DNA of 9,094 nt from JALXCG01 sp026991065 [NCBI: Gemmatimonadota bacterium] (GTDB lineage: Bacteria; GCA-2686955): NCBI GenBank assembly GCA_026991065.1, contig JALXCG010000028.1, positions 1 through 9,094 of the forward strand, read 5' to 3'. A program made the position numbers and the translations under genes. How positions within the stretch are numbered: the first letter of the stretch is position 1; the number at the start of each line of letters is the position of its first letter. The notes under the pieces were generated by a model that had not been told where the DNA came from, made no database searches, and saw only the letters and a list, made by a program, of their open reading frames with translations. Below are positions 1 to 6,684 of this stretch, one piece after another.

Positions 1-1
1 G

Positions 2-436
2 AATGAAGCGACATTGGCGGCGGGAATCCGCGAGATCCTGAGATCCGGCGAGCAGAAGATCGCGCTCCTTGGGCTGGCCTTCAAGGCGGGAACCGACGAT
101 CTTCGCGAAAGCCCGATGATGCGGGTCGCGGAGAGCCTGATCGGCAAGGGGCGGCAGTTGCGCATCTATGATCAGAATGTGCGCCTGGCGCGCTTGGTCG
201 GTGCCAACAAGGCCTATCTCGATCACAAGATCCCGCACATTTCGTCGCTGCTGGTGGATTCGCTCGAAGAGGCGGTTCAGTTCGGTCAACTCCTGGTTCT
301 CGGTGGCGGTGGTCCCGAGCTGGTGAATCTGCCCCATCTCTTGCAGGTTTTTGGCCCGCGCCGTGTCGTCGACCTCGCCGGAGCCTTCCCCGAGAACTAT
401 TTCGCCGAAGCGGACTCTGCCCTGAGCGTTTCCTGA
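2..436 (+). CDS. algD: GDP-mannose 6-dehydrogenase, C-terminal part (5' end outside window)
   Basis: Partial gene, open from the window edge; only about the last 144 residues are visible. AlgD-type enzymes oxidise GDP-mannose to GDP-mannuronate with two NAD+ in the cytoplasm, supplying an acidic sugar for exopolysaccharide. The visible part is the C-terminal UDP-glucose/GDP-mannose dehydrogenase domain. It has the family-typical stretch LLGLAFKAGTDDLRESP, then LIGKG, IYDQNV, GANKAYLDHKIPH and SSLLV, which from memory match Pseudomonas AlgD more closely than UDP-glucose dehydrogenases. The catalytic cysteine and the NAD-binding domain lie upstream and cannot be checked. The first TTG (base 14) is internal, since the reading frame continues in good family sequence (NEATLAAGI) to the edge. 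The stop is 15 bases before the next gene, so co-transcription is likely. A related UDP-sugar dehydrogenase is the main alternative. Confidence 0.9.
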   Translation, partial: NEATLAAGIREILRSGEQKIALLGLAFKAGTDDLRESPMMRVAESLIGKGRQLRIYDQNVRLARLVGANKAYLDHKIPHISSLLVDSLEEAVQFGQLLVLGGGGPELVNLPHLLQVFGPRRVVDLAGAFPENYFAEADSALSVS

Positions 437-451
437 GACAGGTGCGCAACG

Positions 452-2677
452 ATGCCGCGATGGTTTGCAGCGACCGTCATCTGGGCGCCGCGCTTGGCAC
501 TTGTCGGGGCATTCTCGGCCGTGCTCAGCGGCGCATCCGCTGCACCGCAGCCCGAAGCCAAGGCGCTGCTCGCGCTTCTTGGTGGAGCAGTCGGAGTCGT
601 TGTTGGAGCCGGCGTGGGCTGGTGGGGCACTACTGCGCTGGAGAGAGATGGGCGCGCGCTGGAGGCGGGAGTGCGCGTGGGCGCTTTGGCGCTCATTTTG
701 TGGTGCTTGAGTCGCAGTCTGGTCGCCGTCGATCGCGGCAGTGCGGTGCCCTTGGTGCGCAGTGTTGGCTTGCTGGGGATGGCCTGGGTCGTTCTTGCCG
801 AAGCAGCCGCCCCCGCATGGAGAAACTGTCGGCGGCCACGCCGGGAGCGACCCGGTGCAACAGAGGAGCCGCGTCCGGCCTGCTGGAGTGGAGCAGCGCT
901 GTTGACCCTGGCGGCTGCTGCACTCATGCTTGCATCCGGCTGGGAGCCGGCCGGACAGTCCGCGGGCAGCAAGCTTCAGGTTGCCGAAACAGAATGCGCC
1001 GCGACTGTCGCGTCCTCGCGAGTAGCGCTGATCGGGCTGGACGGCGCAAGCTGGGAGTTGCTGGACCTTGCCTCCCGGATGGGTGCGACTCCGTTCATGG
1101 ATCGAATGCGGCGCGAGGGAGTGTGGGGGCCTCTCTATGCCGAAGATCCGTTTTCCCCGCCTTCGTGGACTACAATCGCGACCGGCCTGCCCGCCAGTGT
1201 GCATGGGGTGGACGATTTTCAGCAACGGGAATACGCCGATGGTGTCCGCTTGCCCATGGCCCCCTCTTCGCTTCTCTTCTTGCTGGATCGGATTCTGCAA
1301 AGAGGAGAGAGCAGTTTGCAGAGCGATGCGCCGGGAGTCGCCGGCGCACTGGGACGGGCCGCTCGCACACTTTCTGCGCGTATTGTGCGTCCCGGTCTCG
1401 GCCGAATCGAGCCGCGTCTCACAGAAAGCTACGATCTGGTTGCCACCGATGCGCAAGGGGTTCGCGCGCCCCGCTTGTGGAATATCGCTGCGAATGCTGG
1501 CTTGAGATGCTGCATCGTTCGCTGGCTCTTCTCGCTGCCTGCCGAGGGGCTGGCGACTCGTGTTCTCAGCGGCTGGCGAGAGGGGTGGCGGACGCCCGTG
1601 GGCGCCAACGACGGCGAGCTGCTGGAGATGGCCCGCATTTTGGCCAAAGAGACGCGCCGGGAACGTGGCGACGTCGATTCAATCGAGCGCTATCTGGAAA
1701 CCGCCGACGAGGAGGTCCAAACCGGCGTACGGCTCGCACTGGAGATCGTCTCCACCGACCCGAAGCCCAACTTTTACTCCCACATCTTCTATTTCCCGGA
1801 TGGTCTCGGCCATCGTCTTGCGGTGGAACTGCGCAGGGCCGTGCAAGAACCGGATGCAGCTTCCCCGAGAGTCAAAAGCCTGGTGGACGATCTCGCCCGG
1901 ATCGATCAACTGCTGGCCGATCTGGCGCGCCGGGACTATGCGCTGGTGGTTGTTTCCGACCACGGCATGGAACCACTTCCTCGCGGGACGAAGATACCGA
2001 TTGTCTCTCAGATCTACCAGCTACAATGGATGCAACTCCTGGAAGATTTGGGACTGGGCAGTAGAGAATCCCCCTGGTTCAGCGCTGATAACTCCTCCAC
2101 CGTCATTCTGCGACAACTCCCCTCGGCACCGGCGGACGCTTTGGATGCGGCGATCGAACGGCTGCGCTCTCTCCGCCTCGCCGACAATCGCCCACTCTTC
2201 GGCCGGGTCGATCGGCGTGGAGAGAACAGCCTGGAATTGGGGCAGGTTGTAACGATCAGCGACCCCGGAGATCTGGATCTGGCCGTAATCGGACTCAATT
2301 CACCCCACTCGCTTGGTCGATATGTGCATGACCGTGGCATCCGGGGCCTTCACGGACGCCCCTTGCCCAAGCTGGATCATGTCCTTGGCCGATATGGAAT
2401 CGTGATGGTGAGGGCAGACGGAACCAAATCGGGGAAGGTGAGTGGATTGACGACTCGCGACATTGCTCCCGTTGTGCTTTATCTCCTTGGTCTTCCCCTG
2501 GAACCAAAACAGCGCTCAGAGGGTCTTGAGATCGCGTTTTCAGCCGATTATCTCGATGAACGTCCATTGCGGCGGCGACACTACCCGACCCCCTTGCCGA
2601 TGTTGGCGAGTCAATCGGCCCGTGAATCCGATTCCCACTCCATGGAGGCCTTGCGTGCACTCGGATACATCAACTGA
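452..2677 (+). CDS. Membrane-anchored alkaline phosphatase superfamily protein (type I phosphodiesterase/nucleotide pyrophosphatase-like)
   Basis: 741 residues. The N-terminal 165 residues carry about five hydrophobic segments (roughly 13-30, 38-57, 74-92, 103-120, 148-163), so the protein is probably anchored in the inner membrane with its enzyme domain outside. The domain from about 190 shows the superfamily metal and nucleophile signature: GLDG with Asp197, PSWTT with the likely nucleophile Thr240, DGLGH (Asp450, His454), SDHGM (Asp503, His504) and a late His in GLHG (634). All expected metal ligands appear present, so it is probably active. Such enzymes hydrolyse or transfer phosphate esters; the substrate is unknown. 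The tail EALRALGYI resembles C-termini common in this superfamily. ATG 452 has AGGTG seven bases upstream. The gene sits 15 bases after algD and 34 before a glycosyltransferase, pointing to trimming or phospho-decoration of the glycan or its lipid carrier (inference). Confidence 0.88.
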   Translation: MPRWFAATVIWAPRLALVGAFSAVLSGASAAPQPEAKALLALLGGAVGVVVGAGVGWWGTTALERDGRALEAGVRVGALALILWCLSRSLVAVDRGSAVPLVRSVGLLGMAWVVLAEAAAPAWRNCRRPRRERPGATEEPRPACWSGAALLTLAAAALMLASGWEPAGQSAGSKLQVAETECAATVASSRVALIGLDGASWELLDLASRMGATPFMDRMRREGVWGPLYAEDPFSPPSWTTIATGLPASVHGVDDFQQREYADGVRLPMAPSSLLFLLDRILQRGESSLQSDAPGVAGALGRAARTLSARIVRPGLGRIEPRLTESYDLVATDAQGVRAPRLWNIAANAGLRCCIVRWLFSLPAEGLATRVLSGWREGWRTPVGANDGELLEMARILAKETRRERGDVDSIERYLETADEEVQTGVRLALEIVSTDPKPNFYSHIFYFPDGLGHRLAVELRRAVQEPDAASPRVKSLVDDLARIDQLLADLARRDYALVVVSDHGMEPLPRGTKIPIVSQIYQLQWMQLLEDLGLGSRESPWFSADNSSTVILRQLPSAPADALDAAIERLRSLRLADNRPLFGRVDRRGENSLELGQVVTISDPGDLDLAVIGLNSPHSLGRYVHDRGIRGLHGRPLPKLDHVLGRYGIVMVRADGTKSGKVSGLTTRDIAPVVLYLLGLPLEPKQRSEGLEIAFSADYLDERPLRRRHYPTPLPMLASQSARESDSHSMEALRALGYIN

Positions 2678-2700
2678 CCCCGCTGCGGCGCTACTGAACC

Positions 2701-2705
2701 GGAGG
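2701..2705 (+). promoter_or_regulatory. Ribosome binding site that sets the glycosyltransferase start
   Basis: GGAGG stands 6 bases before GTG 2712 and 9 before GTG 2715, in the short gap after the phosphatase stop. It is the reason for rejecting the much longer reading frame that opens at 2463 inside the upstream gene. Confidence 0.7.
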
Positions 2706-2711
2706 GCTCCA

Positions 2712-4037
2712 GTGGTGATTGCACCGACCAATGGTGCAACTGCTCTCGACGAGCAGAACAAAGAACAGAGTGGACGACACCAGACTCCTCGGGCCCAGAG
2801 GCGCCGCAGAGTCGTGATCTTGGTCGAGAATCTATCGGTTCCATTCGACCGCCGGGTATGGAACGAAGCCCGTTCGCTGGTGAGAGCCGGCCACTCGGTG
2901 AGTGTAATCTGTCCCAAAATGGTGGACCGCCAAACCTATTCCGAACAATCCGGTGTAAGGATCTATCGCTACCCGTTGCCACTGCTGCCAACCAAGAGCG
3001 CCTGGGGTTATTTGTGGGAGTATCCCTGGGCGATGCTCATGACATTGCTCTATTCCCTGGTGGTTTTCGCCCGGGACCGATTTGATGTCATTCACGCCTG
3101 CAATCCACCGGATCTCTTCTTTCTTCTGGGGTGGCTCTTTCGTCCGTTCGGGGTGAAATTCGTCTTCGACCAGCACGACCTTTGCCCCGAAACCTACACG
3201 TCGCGCTACGGCAAGCAGAGCGGGATCCTCGCGCTGGGGTTGCGCTTTCTCGAAAAACAGACCTACCGGGTCGCGGATCTGGTCATCGCCACGAATGAGT
3301 CTTACCGCCAAACCGCGATGCAGCGGGGAGGGTGCGCGCCCGATACGGTATTCGTGGTTCGAAGCGCTCCGGACCTCAAGGAGTTTCGCCCCGAGCCCCC
3401 GGACGCCGAACTCAAGGCGGGACGTCCCCATCTCATCTGCTACCTGGGCACCATGGCACCGCAGGATGGCGTGGATCATCTGATCCGATCGGTTCGCCAC
3501 ATCGTCCACACCCGTGGCCGAAGAGATCTACGCGTAGTTCTTATCGGCGGAGGCGATTCGATCCCGGAATTGCAGGAATTGGTTGCCGCCTATGATCTGG
3601 ATGGTGTTGTCCATTTCACCGGACGCATACCGGATCCGGAACTGCGACGCTGGCTCTCCACGGCTGACGTATGCGCCGCGCCGGATCCAGTCAATCCACT
3701 GAACAACGTCTCGACGATGAACAAGATCCTCGAGTACATGGCGATGGGCAAACCGATTGTCTCCTACAATCTGGTGGAAAGCCGTCATTCCGCCGGCAGT
3801 GCCGCAGTCTACGCCAAGGACAATGACTGTGAAGACTTTGGGGATCGGCTGATCGATCTACTGAATGACGCTCCGCGAAGAACCAGGATGGGGAGCTTGG
3901 GGCGCACCCGTCTCCTCAAGAAGCTCTCGTGGCAACGCTCGGAAATCGCTCTGATCCACGCCTATGATACACTCCCCACGCGAAGCCACGTCCGGCGTAG
4001 CTTTGTCGCGGCGAGGGGCGCAGAGAATCCCGGCTGA
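2712..4037 (+). CDS. Family 4 glycosyltransferase (WbuB/WcaL-like)
   Basis: 441 residues from GTG 2712 (GTG 2715 equally possible). GT-B fold retaining glycosyltransferases of this group transfer a sugar from a nucleotide-sugar donor to a growing lipid-linked glycan at the cytoplasmic face. The N-terminal Rossmann half starts at VVILVENLSVPFDRRVWNEA (about 34-53), a hallmark of this subgroup, followed by DVIHACNPPDL (125-135) and DQHDLCPE (153-160). The C-terminal half has CYLGTM, VLIGGG, VHFTGRIP and the donor-site segment NKILEYMAMGKPIV (337-350), where the Glu is the conserved nucleotide-sugar contact. There is no membrane segment of note. About 30 polar residues rich in Gln/Arg precede the first strand, an unusual extension for the family. 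It lies 34 bases after the phosphatase gene, so translation is probably coupled within one operon. Donor and acceptor cannot be read from sequence. Confidence 0.9.
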   Translation: MVIAPTNGATALDEQNKEQSGRHQTPRAQRRRRVVILVENLSVPFDRRVWNEARSLVRAGHSVSVICPKMVDRQTYSEQSGVRIYRYPLPLLPTKSAWGYLWEYPWAMLMTLLYSLVVFARDRFDVIHACNPPDLFFLLGWLFRPFGVKFVFDQHDLCPETYTSRYGKQSGILALGLRFLEKQTYRVADLVIATNESYRQTAMQRGGCAPDTVFVVRSAPDLKEFRPEPPDAELKAGRPHLICYLGTMAPQDGVDHLIRSVRHIVHTRGRRDLRVVLIGGGDSIPELQELVAAYDLDGVVHFTGRIPDPELRRWLSTADVCAAPDPVNPLNNVSTMNKILEYMAMGKPIVSYNLVESRHSAGSAAVYAKDNDCEDFGDRLIDLLNDAPRRTRMGSLGRTRLLKKLSWQRSEIALIHAYDTLPTRSHVRRSFVAARGAENPG

Positions 4038-4108
4038 CTGCAATTGGCGAGGCAGGTTCCAGGTACCGCGCCGCGAATCATCGGTCATGGAATCCGGCGA
4101 ATAATCTC

Positions 4109-4122
4109 CACCTAAATAGGTG
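4109..4122. promoter_or_regulatory. Operator-like perfect palindrome (6-2-6)
   Basis: CACCTA and TAGGTG are exact reverse complements separated by AA. The centre lies about 30 bases upstream of the TATAAT box, near -40 from the probable transcription start. This is where a class II activator or a repressor would bind, and it covers the upstream side of the -35 region. The protein binding it is unknown. Confidence 0.45.
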
Positions 4123-4142
4123 CTGATTGCGTCACTGTCGAC

Positions 4143-4148
4143 TATAAT
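4143..4148 (+). promoter_or_regulatory. Putative sigma-70 -10 box (TATAAT) for the RmlD-like gene
   Basis: Perfect consensus TATAAT, 55 bases before the ATG at 4204 in the 166-base gap. No TTGACA-like -35 exists at 16-18 bases (the region reads GTGCTGA) and no extended TG is present. A promoter here would need help from a bound activator, or the match is by chance. Confidence 0.45.
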
Positions 4149-4203
4149 TTCCCGGTTTCCTCTATCATGACCGCCCATCCATCCTTTTTCTGGAACCTGA
4201 CTC

Positions 4204-5052
4204 ATGATTCTCGCAACCGGTGCAAATGGCATGCTGGGAAGCTATTTCCCAGATGATGCAGTCCTGAAAACCGATCTCCCGGAGATGGATGTAACCGATC
4301 TGGAGTGCGTGCGGGAGATGCTTCACCGGCATCGCCCAACCCATGTGCTTCACTTGGCTGCGTGGACCGATGTCGATGGCGCCGAATCGAACGTTGAAGC
4401 TTGCTATCGGACCAACGTCATCGGCACCCTGCATGTTGCCTCGGTGGCGAAGGAGATCGGTGCTGTTCTCACTTACATCAGCACAACCCAGGTTTTCAGC
4501 GGCGACAAAGAGGGACCCTATACGGAATTCGACGCCGTTGATCCGGTCAACACCTATGGGGCGAGCAAGGCCGAGGGCGAACGGATCGTCCGGGAAATCT
4601 GCGACCGCCACTATATCTTTCGTGCCGGCTGGATGCTGGGTGGCGGATTGAAGGACCACAAGTTTGTGGGGAAGATGTTCGATCTCATGAAAACCCGCGA
4701 TCATCTCATGGCGGTCGACGACAAAATCGGCAGCCCGACCTACGCCAAAGAGCTGGCTGCCGGAATTCTGAGCCACATCAAAACGGGTCTTTTTGGCACC
4801 TACCACATGGTCAATGGTGGTGGGGTTTGTTCGCGACATGCGATGGCTCTCGAGATTGCCCGGGTCCTCGGGCGTTCCGATGTTGTCATCGACCCGGTCT
4901 CTTCAGATCGTTTTCCCCTTCCCGCCCGCCGCGGCGCCAATGAAAGTGCGAGCAACTACAAGCTCGACCTTATGCGGCGAAATCCAATGAGTTCCTGGAA
5001 GGAAGCACTCGCGGATTACGTACGGGGTGAGCTGATCGCCAGTCGGCGGTGA
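4204..5052 (+). CDS. RmlD-like SDR sugar reductase (dTDP-4-dehydrorhamnose reductase family)
   Basis: 282 residues, close to the usual RmlD length. The extended short-chain dehydrogenase fold is clear: glycine-rich NAD(P) site GANGMLG (6-12), DVTD (29-32), HLAAWTDVDGAE (50-61, matching the RmlD H-A-A-x-T-x-V-D-x-A-E pattern), catalytic STT at 93-95 and YGASK with Tyr118/Lys122, then GSPTYAKELA (176-185). RmlD makes dTDP-L-rhamnose by reducing dTDP-4-keto-rhamnose. Here the usual STDYVFDG reads STTQVFSG, and the C-terminal region has ARRGANES and NYKLDLM instead of the typical RmlD ending, so another NDP-4-keto-sugar may be the substrate. No rmlA, rmlB or rmlC is in the window. ATG 4204 has only a weak GGA nine bases upstream. 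The gene is set off by gaps of 166 and 174 bases and may have its own promoter. Confidence 0.83.
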   Translation: MILATGANGMLGSYFPDDAVLKTDLPEMDVTDLECVREMLHRHRPTHVLHLAAWTDVDGAESNVEACYRTNVIGTLHVASVAKEIGAVLTYISTTQVFSGDKEGPYTEFDAVDPVNTYGASKAEGERIVREICDRHYIFRAGWMLGGGLKDHKFVGKMFDLMKTRDHLMAVDDKIGSPTYAKELAAGILSHIKTGLFGTYHMVNGGGVCSRHAMALEIARVLGRSDVVIDPVSSDRFPLPARRGANESASNYKLDLMRRNPMSSWKEALADYVRGELIASRR

Positions 5053-5071
5053 GAACAGGGCGAAAAGGGGT

Positions 5072-5215
5072 CAATTCCTCCGCTTGCGGGTCGATGATCG
5101 AATAGCTGCGTCACTCGGCGACAGGTCGCCATTCATTTCCGGCAGGTCGCGGCGGAACCGATCAGATCACGCGGGGAACTTGTCATTCCAGTAAGACCCT
5201 CACAAGCGGAGATTG
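5072..5215. repeat. Imperfect inverted repeat spanning the leader of the phosphotransferase gene
   Basis: CAATTCCTCCGCTTG at 5072-5086 is the reverse complement of CAAGCGGAGATTG at 5203-5215 except for a two-base insertion; nine bases (5078-5086 with 5203-5211) pair exactly. The right arm holds the only GGAG before the next start codon and the left arm holds CCTCC. The pair could close a long-range stem in mRNA, or be ends of a small degenerate element. Neither is shown. Confidence 0.35.
5117..5150. promoter_or_regulatory. Dyad GGCGAC-AG-GTCGCC plus direct repeat CAGGTCGC
   Basis: Bases 5117-5130 form a perfect 6-2-6 palindrome. The eight bases CAGGTCGC overlapping its right half (5122-5129) recur at 5143-5150, exactly 21 bases on, about two helical turns, so two copies would lie on the same DNA face. 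This suggests a regulator site before the phosphotransferase gene; no good -10/-35 pair is visible beside it. Confidence 0.3.
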
Positions 5216-5226
5216 TCCCTGGCCCC

Positions 5227-6672
5227 TTGTCCGGCTCTGCCTGTGCGCACCGGCACAAGGGGTGGCAATGGTTGGTTCGTTGCTGGATCCCGCTAACGAT
5301 CATTGCCGACCTTGCCTCAACATATCTCGCGATGGTGATCGCCTACGATCTTCAGTTTCGGCGCGCCTTGGCACCCTGGGCGATTCGTGGCGAGTACCTG
5401 GCCGCGATGGCCGCGTCCCTGGCCGTACTCATTCTTTGCATGATCTCTTTGGGCGGTTACCGGATTGTCACTCGCCTCTCGTTTCAGAAGCAGGTCGAAA
5501 CCGTTGCCCGCGGCGCTTTCCTGCATACCCTTCTGGTCTCCGTCGGATTGCTCGGGCTGGACATGCTCGGTGGGGCGCGGCGTTTTGTCTTGGCAAGCGC
5601 AGCACTCGTACCCTTCGCCCTCTTCCTGAGCCGCATTTCGCTCCACAAGATTCGTGTTTACCTGAGCAAGCGGGGTTTCGGCATTCGTCGTGCCATGGTG
5701 ATCGGTTCAGGAAGCAGTGCGGCAGCAGTATTCAAGCGTTTCTCACGAGCACCCGAGTTGGAGTACGAGATTGTCGGAGTTCTGATCGACAGGAACAACC
5801 CCTTCGCGGAATCGGAAGAGGAGACGTCGTGTATTCTTGGGTGTGTGCAGGATCTACCGTCCCTGGCCAGGAGTTACGATATTGACATCGTGTTCGCGCT
5901 GGAGTGGAATCCCAACGACTCCAATCACCGAAACTGGGTATCGATCTGCAAGCGGGCCCACCTACCACTGCGCTACCTATCCGAACACACTGATCTTCTC
6001 CTGCAACGCACCGGCATCCTGGATTTAACGGGTGTTCCTCTGGTCTCTGTGCAGAACTCGGTCCCGACCAGAGGGCGACGTCTGGCCAAGCGTTCGCTCG
6101 ATCTCGCTGGCGCATCCCTCCTCCTGGCCATTGTCAGCCCGATCATGCTCTTGATCGCCATTGCCATCCGTCTGGATAGCTCCGGCCCCATCATCTTTCG
6201 CCAGCGACGACTGACCCTCGATGGTTCCAGTTTCTACATGCTGAAGTTCCGTACCATGGTGTCCAACGCCGAAGATATCCGCAATGCGTTAGAGACAGCC
6301 AACGAGGCAAGCGGTCCGCTTTTTAAGATTCGACACGATCCACGAATCACTCGGGTTGGCAAAATCCTCCGCAAAACCTCCCTGGACGAATTGCCCCAAC
6401 TGATCAATGTGCTACGTGGGGAGATGAGCCTGGTGGGACCACGCCCACCTTTGCCGCACGAAGTCGCTTGCTATGAAGATTGGCACACACGTCGACTCCA
6501 GGGGCTCCAGGGAATGACGGGCCTCTGGCAGATTTCGGGGCGCAGCGACATCGATTTTGAGAAGATGGTGCTGCTTGATCTCTACTACCTGGAGAACCAG
6601 TCGCTTCTGTTCGACCTAGAAATCCTCATGGGAACAATTCCCACAATTCTTTTCGGCCGTGGTGCGTATTGA
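5227..6672 (+). CDS. Polyprenyl-phosphate hexose-1-phosphate transferase (EPS glycan initiation)
   Basis: 481 residues from TTG 5227, the typical length of WcaJ/GumD/WbaP-like enzymes. These inner-membrane proteins transfer hexose-1-phosphate from a UDP-sugar to undecaprenyl phosphate, the first step of repeat-unit assembly. Hydrophobic segments lie at about 20-40, 57-76, 99-113 and 120-136, then a Rossmann-like CoA_binding_3 domain (155-275, with MVIGSGSSA). The bacterial sugar transferase domain starts at KRSLDLAGA (288) with the membrane helix and conserved Pro305, GPIIFRQRR (320-328), KFRTM (340-344), SLDELPQLINVLRGEMSLVG with the catalytic Asp387-Glu388 pair, GPRPPLP, GMTGLWQISGRSD and the family-typical end LFGRGAY. 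No ATG, GTG or TTG lies upstream in frame, and GGAG at 5208 is 15 bases away, so initiation may be weak. The sugar (glucose or galactose most often) cannot be told. Confidence 0.93.
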   Translation: MSGSACAHRHKGWQWLVRCWIPLTIIADLASTYLAMVIAYDLQFRRALAPWAIRGEYLAAMAASLAVLILCMISLGGYRIVTRLSFQKQVETVARGAFLHTLLVSVGLLGLDMLGGARRFVLASAALVPFALFLSRISLHKIRVYLSKRGFGIRRAMVIGSGSSAAAVFKRFSRAPELEYEIVGVLIDRNNPFAESEEETSCILGCVQDLPSLARSYDIDIVFALEWNPNDSNHRNWVSICKRAHLPLRYLSEHTDLLLQRTGILDLTGVPLVSVQNSVPTRGRRLAKRSLDLAGASLLLAIVSPIMLLIAIAIRLDSSGPIIFRQRRLTLDGSSFYMLKFRTMVSNAEDIRNALETANEASGPLFKIRHDPRITRVGKILRKTSLDELPQLINVLRGEMSLVGPRPPLPHEVACYEDWHTRRLQGLQGMTGLWQISGRSDIDFEKMVLLDLYYLENQSLLFDLEILMGTIPTILFGRGAY

Positions 6673-6684
6673 TGCCCGACCGGG

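Noticed and set aside
442-2064. 540-residue open frame on the + strand overlapping the phosphatase gene
   Set aside because: Arg/Cys/Gly/Ser-rich with no motif, in another frame of a gene with clear catalytic signatures; an effect of GC-rich codon use.
2463-2711. Upstream extension of the glycosyltransferase to ATG 2463
   Set aside because: Would overlap the phosphatase gene by 215 bases, encodes no family sequence, and GGAGG before GTG 2712 explains the start.
2832-3509. Minus-strand 225-residue frame inside the glycosyltransferase gene
   Set aside because: Antisense shadow of a conserved GT4 domain; no motif of its own.
4165-4839. Minus-strand 224-residue frame opposite the RmlD-like gene
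   Set aside because: Antisense shadow; the + strand frame has full SDR motifs.
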